A DNA stretch of 64,000 nucleotides from CADCVT01 sp036389155 (GTDB lineage Bacteria; Actinomycetota; Thermoleophilia; Solirubrobacterales; Solirubrobacteraceae). The notes under the pieces are model-generated. The model did no database searches, was not told the DNA's origin, and saw nothing but the letters and a program-made list of their open reading frames with translations. Location: assembly GCA_036389155.1 (NCBI GenBank), contig DASVQN010000035.1:62001-126000 (forward strand). Direction: 5' to 3'. Shown in pieces: positions 16,374 through 25,707 of this stretch. The position numbers were made by a program, and so were the translations under genes. Every line of letters starts with the position of its first letter. Position 1 is the first letter of the stretch.

Positions 16374-17438
16374 GTGCCCACGGACACGACCCGCGTCTTC
16401 CTCGTCGGGCTGTACGGCGTCGAGAACCTCGGAGACCGCGCGATCCGCGAGACGATCGAGCGGCTCGCGCCCGGCCTCGGCGCCGAGATCGTCCGGTTCT
16501 CCAGCCGCGTCGAGCTGTCCGATCCCCGCGCGGTCGTCCTGCGCAGCCGCCGGTGGTGGCGGTGGCTGCGCGCGTTCACCGAGGTCGACCGGGTCGTCAT
16601 CGGCGGCGGCGGGCTCCTCAAGGACGAGTCGATCCGCTTCTCGCTCGAGCTGCTGCTGGCCGCGGTCCTGGGCCGCGTCCTGCGGCGCGACGTCACCCTG
16701 CTCTCGGTCGGCGTGGCGCCGTTCTACACGCGGCTCGGGCGCGCCGTGATCGCCATGACCGCGCGCCGCGCGTCGGTCCGCACCGTCCGCGACGCCGAGT
16801 CGGCCGTCGCGCTGCGCGGGCTCGGCGTCGACGACGTGGAGGTTCGCGCCGACCCGATGTTCTGCACCGTCGACCAGCGGCCGAACGGCGCGGTGCGCCG
16901 CCAGCGCCGCGTGCTCCTCGCGATCCGGCCGTGGTTCCACAAGGACCCGGACGGCGGCGCCGCGCGCTGGCCGCCGCTGCTCGCTTCGGTCACGCGGCTC
17001 GTCGAGGAGCTGATGGAGCGCGGCTGGGACGTCCACCTGAGCTGCCTCTACTGGCCGGAGGACCGGGAGGTCGCGGACGCGATCGCCGCCGGCGTCAGCT
17101 CCCGCGAGCGCCTGACGATCGACGACGCGCCCCGCGGCTGGGACGAGACGGTCGCGCTCGCGGCGACGTTCGAGCTCGTGATCGCGATGCGCTACCACGC
17201 GGTCGCCGCCGCCTCGGTGGCCGGACGCCCGGTCATCGCCCTGCCGTACGAGCCGAAGGTGCGGTCGCTCGCGACGGAGGTCGACGTGCCGATGGTCGAG
17301 GTCGACGACCCGCGGCTGACGGAGCGGATCCTCGAGCTGGTCGACGCCGACGGGGCCCGCGTCCCGGACCGCGGCACGATCGCCTCGCTCAGGGAGCGGG
17401 CGATGCGCGCGGTCCAAGAGGCCCTGGTCCCGGCCTGA
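16374..17438 (+). CDS. Polysaccharide pyruvyl transferase (CsaB/WcaK family)
   Basis: A 354-residue soluble protein. Family landmarks are the N-terminal GLYGVENLGDRAIRETI, the central VVIGGGGLLKDES glycine loop, and the C-terminal AMRYHAVAAASVAGRPVIALPYEPKV, which holds the conserved RxH of pyruvyl transferases. The family transfers pyruvate from phosphoenolpyruvate onto a sugar as a ketal, adding a negative charge to cell-wall or extracellular polymers. It starts at GTG after a TACCTT box. The next glycosyltransferase follows after 1 bp, suggesting they act on the same repeat unit. Confidence 0.86.
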   Translation: MPTDTTRVFLVGLYGVENLGDRAIRETIERLAPGLGAEIVRFSSRVELSDPRAVVLRSRRWWRWLRAFTEVDRVVIGGGGLLKDESIRFSLELLLAAVLGRVLRRDVTLLSVGVAPFYTRLGRAVIAMTARRASVRTVRDAESAVALRGLGVDDVEVRADPMFCTVDQRPNGAVRRQRRVLLAIRPWFHKDPDGGAARWPPLLASVTRLVEELMERGWDVHLSCLYWPEDREVADAIAAGVSSRERLTIDDAPRGWDETVALAATFELVIAMRYHAVAAASVAGRPVIALPYEPKVRSLATEVDVPMVEVDDPRLTERILELVDADGARVPDRGTIASLRERAMRAVQEALVPA

Positions 17439-17439
17439 C

Positions 17440-18120
17440 GTGCAGGACGCGCTGGTCCTGTCCGCGGCCGCGAACGGCTATGCGCGGGTCTACCGGGGCT
17501 TCCTCGCGACGCATCGGGATTACGCGCGGCGGTGCGACCTCGCGCACGCCCTGGTCCTCCCGCGGCGGCCGCTGCCGCGGACCGATGCCGCGTGGCTGAA
17601 GATCGCGCTCCTGCGGCGGGCGCTCGAGCGCCACCAGTGGGTGCTGTGGGTGGACGCCGACGCGCAGGTGATGCCCGGCTGTCCCGACTTCCGCGGCGTC
17701 GAGGAGCCCGGCGGCCTGCTCTACCTCGCCGAGGGCCACACGGGGCGACTCAACTCGGGCGTGATCGCGGCCCGCGCGCACCCCGACCTCCTCGCCTGGC
17801 TCGACCTGCTGCTCGACCGCGCGGACGAGCCGGTCCCGGCGCAGGACGCGGCGCCGTACGAGAACGGCCACGTCATCCACTACGCCCGCGACCTCCCGTT
17901 CCTGCGGCGGCTCGAGCGCCGCTGGAACAACATGGTCGCGCTGGAGGACGGCGACCACATCCGCCACTTCACCGGGCCGCTGGCCCGCCGCCGGCCGAGC
18001 AGCCGGGCGGCCGCGGCGATCAGCCGCGGCGCCGAGCTCGTGGCCTCCGCGCGGCCGGGCCGCGACCGCGCGCCGACCGGGGCGAGGGCGCGCGGGCTCG
18101 CGCGCCGCCTCTACCCGTAG
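17440..18120 (+). CDS. Glycosyltransferase with DxD motif (GT34-like)
   Basis: A 226-residue protein. WLKIALLRRALERHQWVLWVDADAQV contains the donor-binding DAD motif directly after a Trp-rich strand, the layout of GT34-type and related GT-A enzymes that handle nucleotide-sugar donors. LNSGVIAARAH and the late NGHVIHYARDLPFL fit the acceptor half of that fold. The last 40 residues are basic and low in complexity. GTG starts 2 nt after the pyruvyl transferase stop, so the two are probably co-translated. Donor and acceptor cannot be inferred. Confidence 0.7.
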   Translation: MQDALVLSAAANGYARVYRGFLATHRDYARRCDLAHALVLPRRPLPRTDAAWLKIALLRRALERHQWVLWVDADAQVMPGCPDFRGVEEPGGLLYLAEGHTGRLNSGVIAARAHPDLLAWLDLLLDRADEPVPAQDAAPYENGHVIHYARDLPFLRRLERRWNNMVALEDGDHIRHFTGPLARRRPSSRAAAAISRGAELVASARPGRDRAPTGARARGLARRLYP

Positions 18121-18905
18121 GCGCGCACGGCGTCCGCGAACGGGCCGGTCGCGCCGTGCGGCGCCATCACGAGCCATGACATCGCGGCCGGCCGCAGCTC
18201 GTCGACCGCGAGCGGCCTGTGCTCCGGGGGCAGGTCGTCCAGCTCGGGCCGGTGCGGGACCCGCCCCGGCGGCTGCGACACGACGGCGAGGTCGTGCGTC
18301 GCCGAGAACCGCCCGAGAAGGGTCGCGCTGATCTCGGGCCGGATGAAGTCGTGCAGCTCGACGATCGCCGCCGCGCGCAGCAGGCCGGGCACCGCGGCGG
18401 GGTCCATCAGCTCGAGCTCGGCGCCCTCGCAGTCGATGACGACCAGGCACCGCTCGCCGTCCGCGACGGCTCGCAGCTCGCCGGGCGTGCACTCGCCGCG
18501 CACCTCGACGCGGTCCTCCAGGCCGTTGGCGCGCAGGGTCTGGGCGAGCATCGACCGCATGGGCGCGGCCATCTCGAACGCGACGACCCGCGCCGTCCCG
18601 ATCCGCCGGGCCAGCCCGGCCGCGAAGTAGCCCTCGGCGGCCCCGACGTTGACCACGGTCCGGAACGCGTCCGCCGCGGCCGCCTCGACGAACGGCTCGA
18701 GCTCGGACTCGTAGGTCCCGAGCAGCTTCGGGCCGATCGCCCGCGCCCGCGCGGTCACGCCCTCCCCGAGCTCGAGCCCCGCGAACGGGCCGTGCCGCAC
18801 TCTCAGGCCGTACCGCTCCACGAGGGTGCGCCCCACCGCCTCGTGCGCCGCGAAGCGCCGCCGCACGCGCGCATCCGCCACCCGCTTGCGCAGCCGCTCA
18901 AGCAT
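18111..18905 (-). CDS. FkbM-type SAM methyltransferase
   Basis: A 264-residue protein. VVNVGAAEGYFAAGLARRIG is SAM-binding motif I, VVAFEMAAPM supplies the acidic residue after strand 2, and CLVVIDCEGAELELMDP matches the FkbM-family motif DxEGxE. FkbM-like enzymes O-methylate sugars or polyketides; in this setting a sugar of the surface polymer is the likely acceptor, which is inference. It overlaps the upstream flippase gene by 8 bp and is probably co-transcribed with it. The 3' end overlaps the convergent glycosyltransferase by 10 bp. Confidence 0.75.
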   Translation of the reverse strand: MLERLRKRVADARVRRRFAAHEAVGRTLVERYGLRVRHGPFAGLELGEGVTARARAIGPKLLGTYESELEPFVEAAAADAFRTVVNVGAAEGYFAAGLARRIGTARVVAFEMAAPMRSMLAQTLRANGLEDRVEVRGECTPGELRAVADGERCLVVIDCEGAELELMDPAAVPGLLRAAAIVELHDFIRPEISATLLGRFSATHDLAVVSQPPGRVPHRPELDDLPPEHRPLAVDELRPAAMSWLVMAPHGATGPFADAVRAYG

Positions 18906-20109
18906 CGGCGCCTCCGTCGCCCCGCACCGCGCGCCGGAGCAGGACGGCGATGACCGCCAGCGCGGCGGCGATGGCGATCGCCGACGCCCAGCCGGCGTAC
19001 GCGAGCGACGGGTCGTCGCCGGCGGCCAGCAGGAGGGCGAGCTGGATGCCGGCCGCGACGACGTAGGCCACGGAGGTCACGCCCGGGCGGCCCCAGCCCA
19101 CCGCGGCGTTCACGAGCGTGGCGAAGACCGCGAACAGCGCCATCGAGACGGCGAGCGCCAGGAACGCCGTGTCGCCCGCGGCGTACGCGTCGCCGTACGC
19201 GGCCTTGATGACCGTCGGCCCCGCCACCGCGGCGCCCACGGTGACGGCGGCGGCCAGCCCGACCGCGACCGTGAGCAGGCGCGCGATCAAAGCGCGAGCG
19301 CCCGCGTCGTCGCTCGCGGCGCGCAGGTGCGCCACCCGGGGCATGCTCACGGCCCGCACCGCCGCCGGCAGCACCATGAACAGCATCGACAGGTTCTTCG
19401 CGGCGCCGTAGATGCCCGCGTCCTCCTCGGGGAACGTCGCCTCCACCCAGATCTGGTCCACGCAGCTCCACAGTAGGAACCCGATGCTCGACGCGGCGAG
19501 CGGCTGGGAGAGGCGCCACAGCACGCGCGTGGCCTCGCGGGTCGGCGTCAGCGCCCGCCACGACCACATCGGGTCGACGACCTCGAGGAGCACGCACAAC
19601 GCGACGTTGCTCGCGCCGAACAGCACGAGCACGGTCGTGGCGTCGACGGAGCCTGCCGCCGCGAGGGCCAGGAGGCCGGCGAGCTGGAGCAGCGAGGATC
19701 CCGCGTACGCGGTGACCATCCGGCGGACGTGGCCGAGCGCGCCGGCGGCCGCGTAGTAGATCTGGAGCGTCGAGAGCCCGGTGATCGCCACCAGGAGGCC
19801 CGCGATCGGCGCGCGGCCGAGCACGCCGGCCGCGGCCGCCACGCACGTCGCCGCGAGCGTCAGCAGCAGGAGGGCGGCGGCGGCCACCACGCCGCTGCCC
19901 GCGACCGCACCCACGGCCTCCGGGCGTGCGCGCGAAGCTCCCAGCTCGCGTCCGAGCGCCGTCGCGACGACGGCCGTCCCCCCGGCCGCCACCAGGCCGA
20001 GCGCCAGGGCGTACCGCACCGCGCCGAAGTCCGCGGGCGCGAGCGCTCGCGCCGCCGCGATGTAGAACACGAAGCTCAGCAGGCGGGCGACGCCCTCGGC
20101 GACCACCAC
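18898..20109 (-). CDS. MOP-superfamily polysaccharide flippase (Wzx-like), copy 1
   Basis: About 403 residues with 12 to 14 predicted TM helices. YIAAARALAPADFGAVRYAL is the characteristic end of TM1 plus first loop of MOP flippases, and EEDAGIYGAAKNLSMLFMVLP is the matching signature in the second half. Members move lipid-linked glycan units across the membrane. GTG 20109 starts inside the expected TM1. The frame stays open to a CTG at 20160 (LTPAARSTSTDLGRVGAVV), which would restore the usual N-terminal leader, so the true start may be there. It is followed by the FkbM methyltransferase in the same transcript. Confidence 0.8.
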   Translation of the reverse strand: MVVAEGVARLLSFVFYIAAARALAPADFGAVRYALALGLVAAGGTAVVATALGRELGASRARPEAVGAVAGSGVVAAAALLLLTLAATCVAAAAGVLGRAPIAGLLVAITGLSTLQIYYAAAGALGHVRRMVTAYAGSSLLQLAGLLALAAAGSVDATTVLVLFGASNVALCVLLEVVDPMWSWRALTPTREATRVLWRLSQPLAASSIGFLLWSCVDQIWVEATFPEEDAGIYGAAKNLSMLFMVLPAAVRAVSMPRVAHLRAASDDAGARALIARLLTVAVGLAAAVTVGAAVAGPTVIKAAYGDAYAAGDTAFLALAVSMALFAVFATLVNAAVGWGRPGVTSVAYVVAAGIQLALLLAAGDDPSLAYAGWASAIAIAAALAVIAVLLRRAVRGDGGADA

Positions 20110-20199
20110 GGCCCCGACGCGGCCCAGGTCCGTCGACGTGCTGCGTGCGGCCGGCGTCAGACGTCCGATCGCGACCCCTCCAAGTCATCTTCAGGCGGC

Positions 20200-21306
20200 A
20201 TGGGGTACACCTTCATGATGCTGCGACACGGCCAAGCGGTGATCGTCGGCCCGGGCGCACGGGTCAGCCTCGTCGCGACGCTGCGCAACGAGGCCGCGAC
20301 GATCGCTCCGTGGCTCGCCGCGCTGGAGCGGCAGACCCGGGTGCCCGACGAGGTCGTCCTCGTGGACGGCGGCTCGACGGACCAGACGCTGGGCATCCTA
20401 CGCGACTGGGCCGCCCGGACGCCCCTGCCCGCGACGGTCCGGTCGGCGCCCGGCACGAACATCTCGGCCGGCCGGAACGTCGCGATCGCAGCGGCCACCG
20501 GCGACATCATCGCGGTCACGGACGGGGGAGCGATCGCCGACCCCCGCTGGCTCGAGGAGCTGTGCGAGGGGTTCGCCGACGGAGAGGCCGACGCGGTCAG
20601 CGGGTTCTACGTCGCGGGCGGGGAGACGTGGTTCGAGCGCACGCTCACCGTCGCCATCACGCCCCAGCTCGCCGAGATCGACCCGGAGGACTTCCTGCCG
20701 TCGAGCCGGTCGGTCGCCTTCACGAAGGCGGCGTGGGAGGCCGTCGGCGGCTACCCGGAGTGGCTCGACCACTGCGAGGACCTCGTCTTCGACCTCGCGC
20801 TCAGGCGGGCCGGTGGCCGCTTCGCGTTCCGGCCCTCCGGCGTCGTGACCTGGAACGGCCGCTCGAGCCTGTGGGCGTTCGGCCGGCAGTACTTCCTGTA
20901 CGCCCGCGGCGACGGCATCGCGGGCCTGTGGCCGCTGCGCCACGCCGCCCGCTACTCGGCGTACGCCGTCGGCCCGGCGCTGCTGGTCCTGGGCGCGAGC
21001 TACCCGCCGCTCCTCCTCGTTGCGGCGGCCGGCCTCGTCGCCCACTGCCGGCGCTCGTGGGTGCGCCTGAGGCGGGCGCCCCCGTCGCGTTCGGCCGCCG
21101 GCCGCGCCGCCGCGTACCTGCTCGTGCCGGCGATCGTCGTCACCGGCGATCTCGCCAAGATGGCCGGCTACGTCGCCGGCCGCGCCCTCCGCCGGCGGCG
21201 GCTGACGGCCGCGGGGAAGCGGCGGCGATGGCCGGCGACGGCGGACCTTTCCGGCCCGGGGGGCGGCGTCGAGGACGAGCGAGAGCAGTCGGTCGCGACC
21301 TCGTAG
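20200..21306 (+). CDS. Membrane-anchored family 2 glycosyltransferase
   Basis: A 368-residue protein. The GT-A domain opens VSLVATLRNEAATIAPWL, with VLVDGGSTDQT as the nucleotide-binding segment and AVTDGGAI at the metal-binding position (a TDGG variant of DxD). EAVGGYPEWLDHCEDLVFDLAL matches the acceptor-side ED motif of GT2. After about residue 240 two or three hydrophobic segments anchor it to the membrane. ATG 20200 is used; two more in-frame ATGs (20215, 20218) are possible. Likely transfers a sugar to the lipid-linked repeat unit; donor unknown. Confidence 0.82.
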   Translation: MGYTFMMLRHGQAVIVGPGARVSLVATLRNEAATIAPWLAALERQTRVPDEVVLVDGGSTDQTLGILRDWAARTPLPATVRSAPGTNISAGRNVAIAAATGDIIAVTDGGAIADPRWLEELCEGFADGEADAVSGFYVAGGETWFERTLTVAITPQLAEIDPEDFLPSSRSVAFTKAAWEAVGGYPEWLDHCEDLVFDLALRRAGGRFAFRPSGVVTWNGRSSLWAFGRQYFLYARGDGIAGLWPLRHAARYSAYAVGPALLVLGASYPPLLLVAAAGLVAHCRRSWVRLRRAPPSRSAAGRAAAYLLVPAIVVTGDLAKMAGYVAGRALRRRRLTAAGKRRRWPATADLSGPGGGVEDEREQSVATS

Positions 21307-21309
21307 GGT
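21304..21309 (+). promoter_or_regulatory. -10 box, leaderless start of the next glycosyltransferase
   Basis: TAGGGT ends seven bases before GTG 21317 and overlaps the stop of the upstream gene. It implies that the downstream gene can be transcribed on its own. Confidence 0.42.
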
Positions 21310-21316
21310 TCCCGCC

Positions 21317-22204
21317 GTGCCCGTCCTGGAGATCGTGATCGTGTCGTCGACCGGTGCGCGCGACGTGCTGCGCCCGTGCCTGGAGTCGCTGCGCGCGAAC
21401 CCGCTCACGATCGGCGACATGACGGTCCACCTCGTGGACAACGCGAGCACCGACGGCACCCCCGAGATGGTGCGCTCGGAGTTCCCCGAGGTCGTCCTCC
21501 ACGCGCTCGACTGGAACTCCGGGTTCTGCGTCGCCAACAACATCGTGCTGCGCGAGACGCGGGCCGACTTCGTCCTCGTCCTCAACCCCGACACGGAGGT
21601 CTACGAGGGCGTGCTCGACCACATGGTGCGCCTCATGCGGGAGCGGCCGGAGATCGGCATGTCGACGTGCCGGCTGGCCCAGCCGGACGGGACGCTCGAC
21701 CACGCCTCCAAGCGCTCGTTCCCGACGCCTCTGGGCGCGCTGGCGCACTTCGTGGGGGTCGGCCGGCGCACGAACGCCCCGAGGTGGCTGGCGCAGTACC
21801 GGGCGCCGGAGCTCGGCGAGCACGAGTCGGGCGAGGTCGACGCGGTCAACGGCGCGTTCATGCTCGTGCGCCAGGAGGCCCTGCGCGACGTCGGCCTGCT
21901 CGACGAGGGCTACTGGCTGTACATGGACGACCTGGACTGGTGCTTCCGCTTCCATCAGAAGGGCTGGAAGGTCTGGTACGAGGGCGCCGTCACCACGATG
22001 CACGTCAAGGGCGGCACGACGAAGCGCAAGCGGCACCTCGGGCTGCGCCACAACGTCGCCTTCCACCGCTCGATGGGCCGCTTCTACCGCAAGTTCTACG
22101 CCGGCCGGAACCCGCCGCTCGACGTCGCCGTGTACCTGGCGATCTTCGGGAAGCTGGGGATCAGCGCGACGCGCAGCGCGATCGCGCGGCGCAGCCTCGC
22201 CTAG
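21317..22204 (+). CDS. Family 2 glycosyltransferase, rhamnosyltransferase-like
   Basis: A 295-residue GT2 protein. LEIVIVSSTGARDVLRPCLESL is the first strand and helix, VHLVDNASTDGTPEM binds the nucleotide, and VLVLNPDTEVYEG holds the NPD metal motif. GAFMLVRQEALRDVGLLDEGYWLYMDDLDWCFR is the acceptor-side stretch that occurs in WbbL/rhamnosyltransferase-type enzymes. With dTDP-rhamnose genes at 55318-58205, rhamnose transfer is plausible but not shown. It ends in a CTAG shared with the stop of the convergent sugar phosphotransferase gene. Confidence 0.85.
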   Translation: MPVLEIVIVSSTGARDVLRPCLESLRANPLTIGDMTVHLVDNASTDGTPEMVRSEFPEVVLHALDWNSGFCVANNIVLRETRADFVLVLNPDTEVYEGVLDHMVRLMRERPEIGMSTCRLAQPDGTLDHASKRSFPTPLGALAHFVGVGRRTNAPRWLAQYRAPELGEHESGEVDAVNGAFMLVRQEALRDVGLLDEGYWLYMDDLDWCFRFHQKGWKVWYEGAVTTMHVKGGTTKRKRHLGLRHNVAFHRSMGRFYRKFYAGRNPPLDVAVYLAIFGKLGISATRSAIARRSLA

Positions 22205-23685
22205 AACGCGCCGCGGCCGGAGACCACGGTCGGGGCGGTGAGGAGCAGGATCCTGAGGTCGCGCCCCAGGGAGACGTTCTCGATGTACTCGCGCTCGATC
22301 GCCAGGCGCTCGTCGAACGTCAGGTCGCCGCGGCCGAAGACCTGCATCGGGCCGGTCATGCCCGGCGTGGCGTCGAGCCGGAACCGGTGCTCGGGGCGGT
22401 AGCGCTCGACGAGCTGCACCGCCTCCGGGCGCGGGCCCACGAGGCTCATGTCGCCGCGCAGGACGTTGATGAGCTGCGGCAGCTCGTCGAGCGACCAGCG
22501 GCGCAGGAAGCGGCCGACGCGCGTGATGCGCGGGTCGCCGCGCAGCTTGAACATCGGGTCGGCGAGCGCGTCGAGGTGGACGACGTCGCGCAGGCGCTCG
22601 TCGGCGTCGGAGACCATCGTCCGGAACTTGATCATCCGGAACGCGCGGCCGTGGAGCCCGGCGCGCTCCTGCACGTAGAAGACGCGGCCCCGGCTGTCGA
22701 GCCGGATGGCGAGGGCCACCACCAGGAACAGGGGTGCCGTCGCGAGGAGGACCACGGCGGCGACCACGACGTCGAAGCAGCGCTTCAGCGTGAGCGTCGA
22801 GACCGACGGGTCCCACGTGTGGTACTCGACGACCGGCAGCTCGGCGACGTGCGTGAGGCGGACCGCGGTGCCGAACATGCCGCGCAGCGGCGGCACGACG
22901 CTCAGCTTCACGCGCTTGCTGCGGCAGAAGCGCAGCAGGTCGGCCAGGAGCATCTCGTTGACGTCGGGGGCGCAGACGATGACGCGGTCGGGCAGCGAGC
23001 CGTCGCACGCGTCGCACACGAGGCGCTCGGTCGCCTCCTCGCCGCGCGCGGCCTCGAGCTGCGTGTCGTCGAGCCGGCCCGCGACCGCGAGGTGCATGTC
23101 GCCGAAGAGCTCGATCTTCCGGCGCGTGGCGCGTTCGAGCGGGCCGGTGCCGACGAGCAGGACGAGGGACGGCGGGGTCCACGCGCGCCACAGCAGGCGG
23201 GCCAGGCCGCGGAGCAGCGCGGCGGCCACCGTCACGGCCAGCCAGAGCCGCACGGCGGCGCCGCTGTCCGGCGCGCCGGCGGGTGTGAGGGCGAGCAGCG
23301 GGAGGGCGACCGCCGTCCCGACCGTCCCCCACGTGAGGACCGACCCCAGCTCGTCGACCGTGAGGTGGCGCAGCGTGCGGTGGTCGCGGTCGTAGAGGCC
23401 GTGGAGCTTGGCCAGGAGCAGCCAGACGGGCAGGAGGGCGACCGCCCAGAACGCCCGCGCGACGGTCAGCGCGCCCAGATGCGCGACGACGGCCGCCACG
23501 AGGACGGCGCTGGCGTCGGCCGTGGCCAGCATCCGGCGCCGCAGCGCGTCGCGGGCCAGGTGGCGCGGGGCATCGCGGTAGAAGAGCGCACGACGAGGGG
23601 CCGCGGCGCGAGCCGCGTCGGCCGTACCCGGCTCGACGACGGCCTGGCCGTGCTCGCTTGTCGATGCTGCCAATTCCCTCTCCAC
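22201..23685 (-). CDS. Undecaprenyl-phosphate sugar phosphotransferase (WbaP/CpsE type)
   Basis: A 494-residue protein. Four TM helices (about 50-150) are followed by a CoA-binding-like domain (VLLVGTGPLE...GRLDDTQLE), a fifth membrane helix (KRCFDVVVAAVVLLATAPLFL) and the catalytic domain with FRMIKFRTM, SLDELPQLINVLRGDMSLVGPRPE and FGRGDLTFDERL. This is the initiating enzyme that moves a sugar-1-phosphate from a UDP-sugar onto undecaprenyl phosphate at the inner membrane face, committing the lipid carrier to polymer synthesis. It starts at GTG 23685. Which sugar is used cannot be told. Confidence 0.92.
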   Translation of the reverse strand: MERELAASTSEHGQAVVEPGTADAARAAAPRRALFYRDAPRHLARDALRRRMLATADASAVLVAAVVAHLGALTVARAFWAVALLPVWLLLAKLHGLYDRDHRTLRHLTVDELGSVLTWGTVGTAVALPLLALTPAGAPDSGAAVRLWLAVTVAAALLRGLARLLWRAWTPPSLVLLVGTGPLERATRRKIELFGDMHLAVAGRLDDTQLEAARGEEATERLVCDACDGSLPDRVIVCAPDVNEMLLADLLRFCRSKRVKLSVVPPLRGMFGTAVRLTHVAELPVVEYHTWDPSVSTLTLKRCFDVVVAAVVLLATAPLFLVVALAIRLDSRGRVFYVQERAGLHGRAFRMIKFRTMVSDADERLRDVVHLDALADPMFKLRGDPRITRVGRFLRRWSLDELPQLINVLRGDMSLVGPRPEAVQLVERYRPEHRFRLDATPGMTGPMQVFGRGDLTFDERLAIEREYIENVSLGRDLRILLLTAPTVVSGRGAF

Positions 23686-23730
23686 CTCTCCCTCGGGCGT
23701 TCTAACGCGCGAGGCGCGGAAGCGTACCGG

Positions 23731-25707
23731 TCACCCTGCCTGCGTTCTACGCAAAGCGGGGGATCTGGGGTTCAGTCGCCTGGCCTCCCGCAGGGCAGCG
23801 CGGGCGGCCGGGATGTCGCCCGCCTTGGTCGCCAGGCGCGCGTCGACGAGCCGCAGGCGCCAGTCGACGGGATCGCGCTCGATGGCCTGGGCCGCGCGGC
23901 GCCGGGCGCCCTGCAGGTCGCCGAGCCGCTCGCGGACGAGCGCGAGCTGGAGGTACGGCGACGAGGCCCAGGGCTGGATGGCCCTCGCCGACGCGGCGCG
24001 CTCCTCCGCCTCGCCCAGATCGCCGCGCGCGGCGGCGTGCTGGCTGCCGCGGATCTCGTTGGCGGCGAGGAAGGGGATGGCCGCGGCGACGATCGCGCCC
24101 CAGGCCAGGAGGACGATCGCGGCGCGGGGGCCGAACGCGGTCCGCGGCCTCGCCGGGCCGGCGTGCGCGCGCGTCGCCGGCCCCACGAGCAGGCCGAGCG
24201 AGACCACGGCGAGGGCCGCGACCGCCGGGATCTGCCAGACCCAGTCGACCGCGGCGCCGACGGCGAAGGCGACGACCACCGCGAGGAGGGCCGCGATCGC
24301 CGTCCGCTCGTCCTCGGGCGCGCCCCGCAATCGCCCCGCGCCGGCGACGAGGCCGGCGGCGAAGGCGCCCGCGAGCAGCACCAGCCCGACGATCCCCAGC
24401 TCGCCGAGGGTCTCGAGCCACAGCGAGTGCGCGTTGCGCACGAACCAGTCGATCGAGCCGTGCTGCGCCCACCACGCCTCGTACGTCCCGGCGCCCTGGC
24501 CGGCCAGCGGCTTCTCGCCGAACTGGTCGAGCGCCGCGTCCCAGAACTGCCACCGCCCGCTGCCGGCGCTGCTGAACAGGTGGCTCTGGACGAACCCGCC
24601 GCGGTCGACCTGCGACGTCGGGGGCTGCTTGAACGTGCGCACCCGCTCGGCGGGGTCGGCGGCGACCAGCCCGGCCAGCGCGCCGACCGCCAGCAGCGCC
24701 ACGATCGCCACGACGGCGCCCCGCGGCAGCGCGAGCCGCGGCGGCACGAGCGCCGCCAGGGCAGCCTGCGCGGCGCCGGCGAGCGCGCAGATCAGCGCGA
24801 TCGTCGCCGCGACGCCCGGGCCCTCGTCGCTCGCGGCGGCCGAGTCGAGCGGCCCGTCGACGAGGACGGGGTGGCCGCGGAGCACCGCGATCGCCAGCAG
24901 GCCGCCGACCGCGCCGACGGCGAGCGCCTGGAGCGCCGCGAACCGCCGCGCGGTGACCGCGAGGAACACGACCGCGCCCACGGCCGCCACGACGACCCCG
25001 CCGCGCGAGGAGGTCAGGTAGATCGCGGCGGCGAGGGCCGGGAGGGGCACGACGGCGAGCGCCCGCGCCGCGACCGGCGCGTGGCCCGCGGCGAGCCGCA
25101 GCAGCAGCGGCAGCCCGGCGCCGAGGAGGATCGCCAGCGCGTTCCAGTAGCCCAGCGGGTAGCTGAGCCGCGTCGCGGCGGCCGGCAGCAGGGTGGGGAT
25201 GTCGCCGGCCGGGAACACGTCGGGGAGCAGCCGCTGCCCGGCGGCGAGGAGGGCGACGGCGCCGACCGCCGCCGCCATCCCGTCGGCCCAGCGGACCGCG
25301 TCGCCGCGGACGGCCGCGAGCACGGGCAGCGCGAAGAGCGCGGCGTAGAGGAGCAGCCGGCCGAACTCGGCGAACGCCCGCTCGGCGCCGGGCGCCCAGA
25401 GCGTCGACAGCCCGGTCCAGGCGGCGAACGCGAGCAGCAGGGCGCCGGTCAGCGCGGCGGCGCGGGGGAGCGCCGCCCGGGGCCAGACGCCGAAGGCGAC
25501 CGCGAGGAGGATCGCCCACAGCGCGACGATCGTCGCTACGCTGCGACCGGTGACCTGCGCGACGTCCTGGTCGGTCGAGAGCACGAGCAGTCCCGCGGCG
25601 ACGACGGGCGGGGCCGCCCATGCGGCGGCCCGCGATCGGCGCGGCGCGGCCGGCTCTGGCTGGTCGGGATGGCCTCGGAGCGGCCGGGCCGGCGTGGTGA
25701 CGTTCAT
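23731..25707 (-). CDS. O-antigen ligase/polymerase family protein with TPR tail
   Basis: A 658-residue protein. About twelve TM helices cover residues 25-560. The large periplasmic loop includes GQGAGTYEAWW and RNAHSLWLETLGELGIVGLVLL, the Wzy_C signature. After the last TM come two TPR-like helix pairs (ARGDLGEAEERAASARAIQP, RLGDLQGARRRAAQAIERDP). It would transfer or polymerise lipid-linked glycans outside the membrane; the TPR part may contact partner proteins. ATG 25707 is chosen because TM1 follows closely. Its 5' end overlaps that of the divergent secreted protein gene by 14 bp. Confidence 0.83.
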   Translation of the reverse strand: MNVTTPARPLRGHPDQPEPAAPRRSRAAAWAAPPVVAAGLLVLSTDQDVAQVTGRSVATIVALWAILLAVAFGVWPRAALPRAAALTGALLLAFAAWTGLSTLWAPGAERAFAEFGRLLLYAALFALPVLAAVRGDAVRWADGMAAAVGAVALLAAGQRLLPDVFPAGDIPTLLPAAATRLSYPLGYWNALAILLGAGLPLLLRLAAGHAPVAARALAVVPLPALAAAIYLTSSRGGVVVAAVGAVVFLAVTARRFAALQALAVGAVGGLLAIAVLRGHPVLVDGPLDSAAASDEGPGVAATIALICALAGAAQAALAALVPPRLALPRGAVVAIVALLAVGALAGLVAADPAERVRTFKQPPTSQVDRGGFVQSHLFSSAGSGRWQFWDAALDQFGEKPLAGQGAGTYEAWWAQHGSIDWFVRNAHSLWLETLGELGIVGLVLLAGAFAAGLVAGAGRLRGAPEDERTAIAALLAVVVAFAVGAAVDWVWQIPAVAALAVVSLGLLVGPATRAHAGPARPRTAFGPRAAIVLLAWGAIVAAAIPFLAANEIRGSQHAAARGDLGEAEERAASARAIQPWASSPYLQLALVRERLGDLQGARRRAAQAIERDPVDWRLRLVDARLATKAGDIPAARAALREARRLNPRSPALRRTQAG

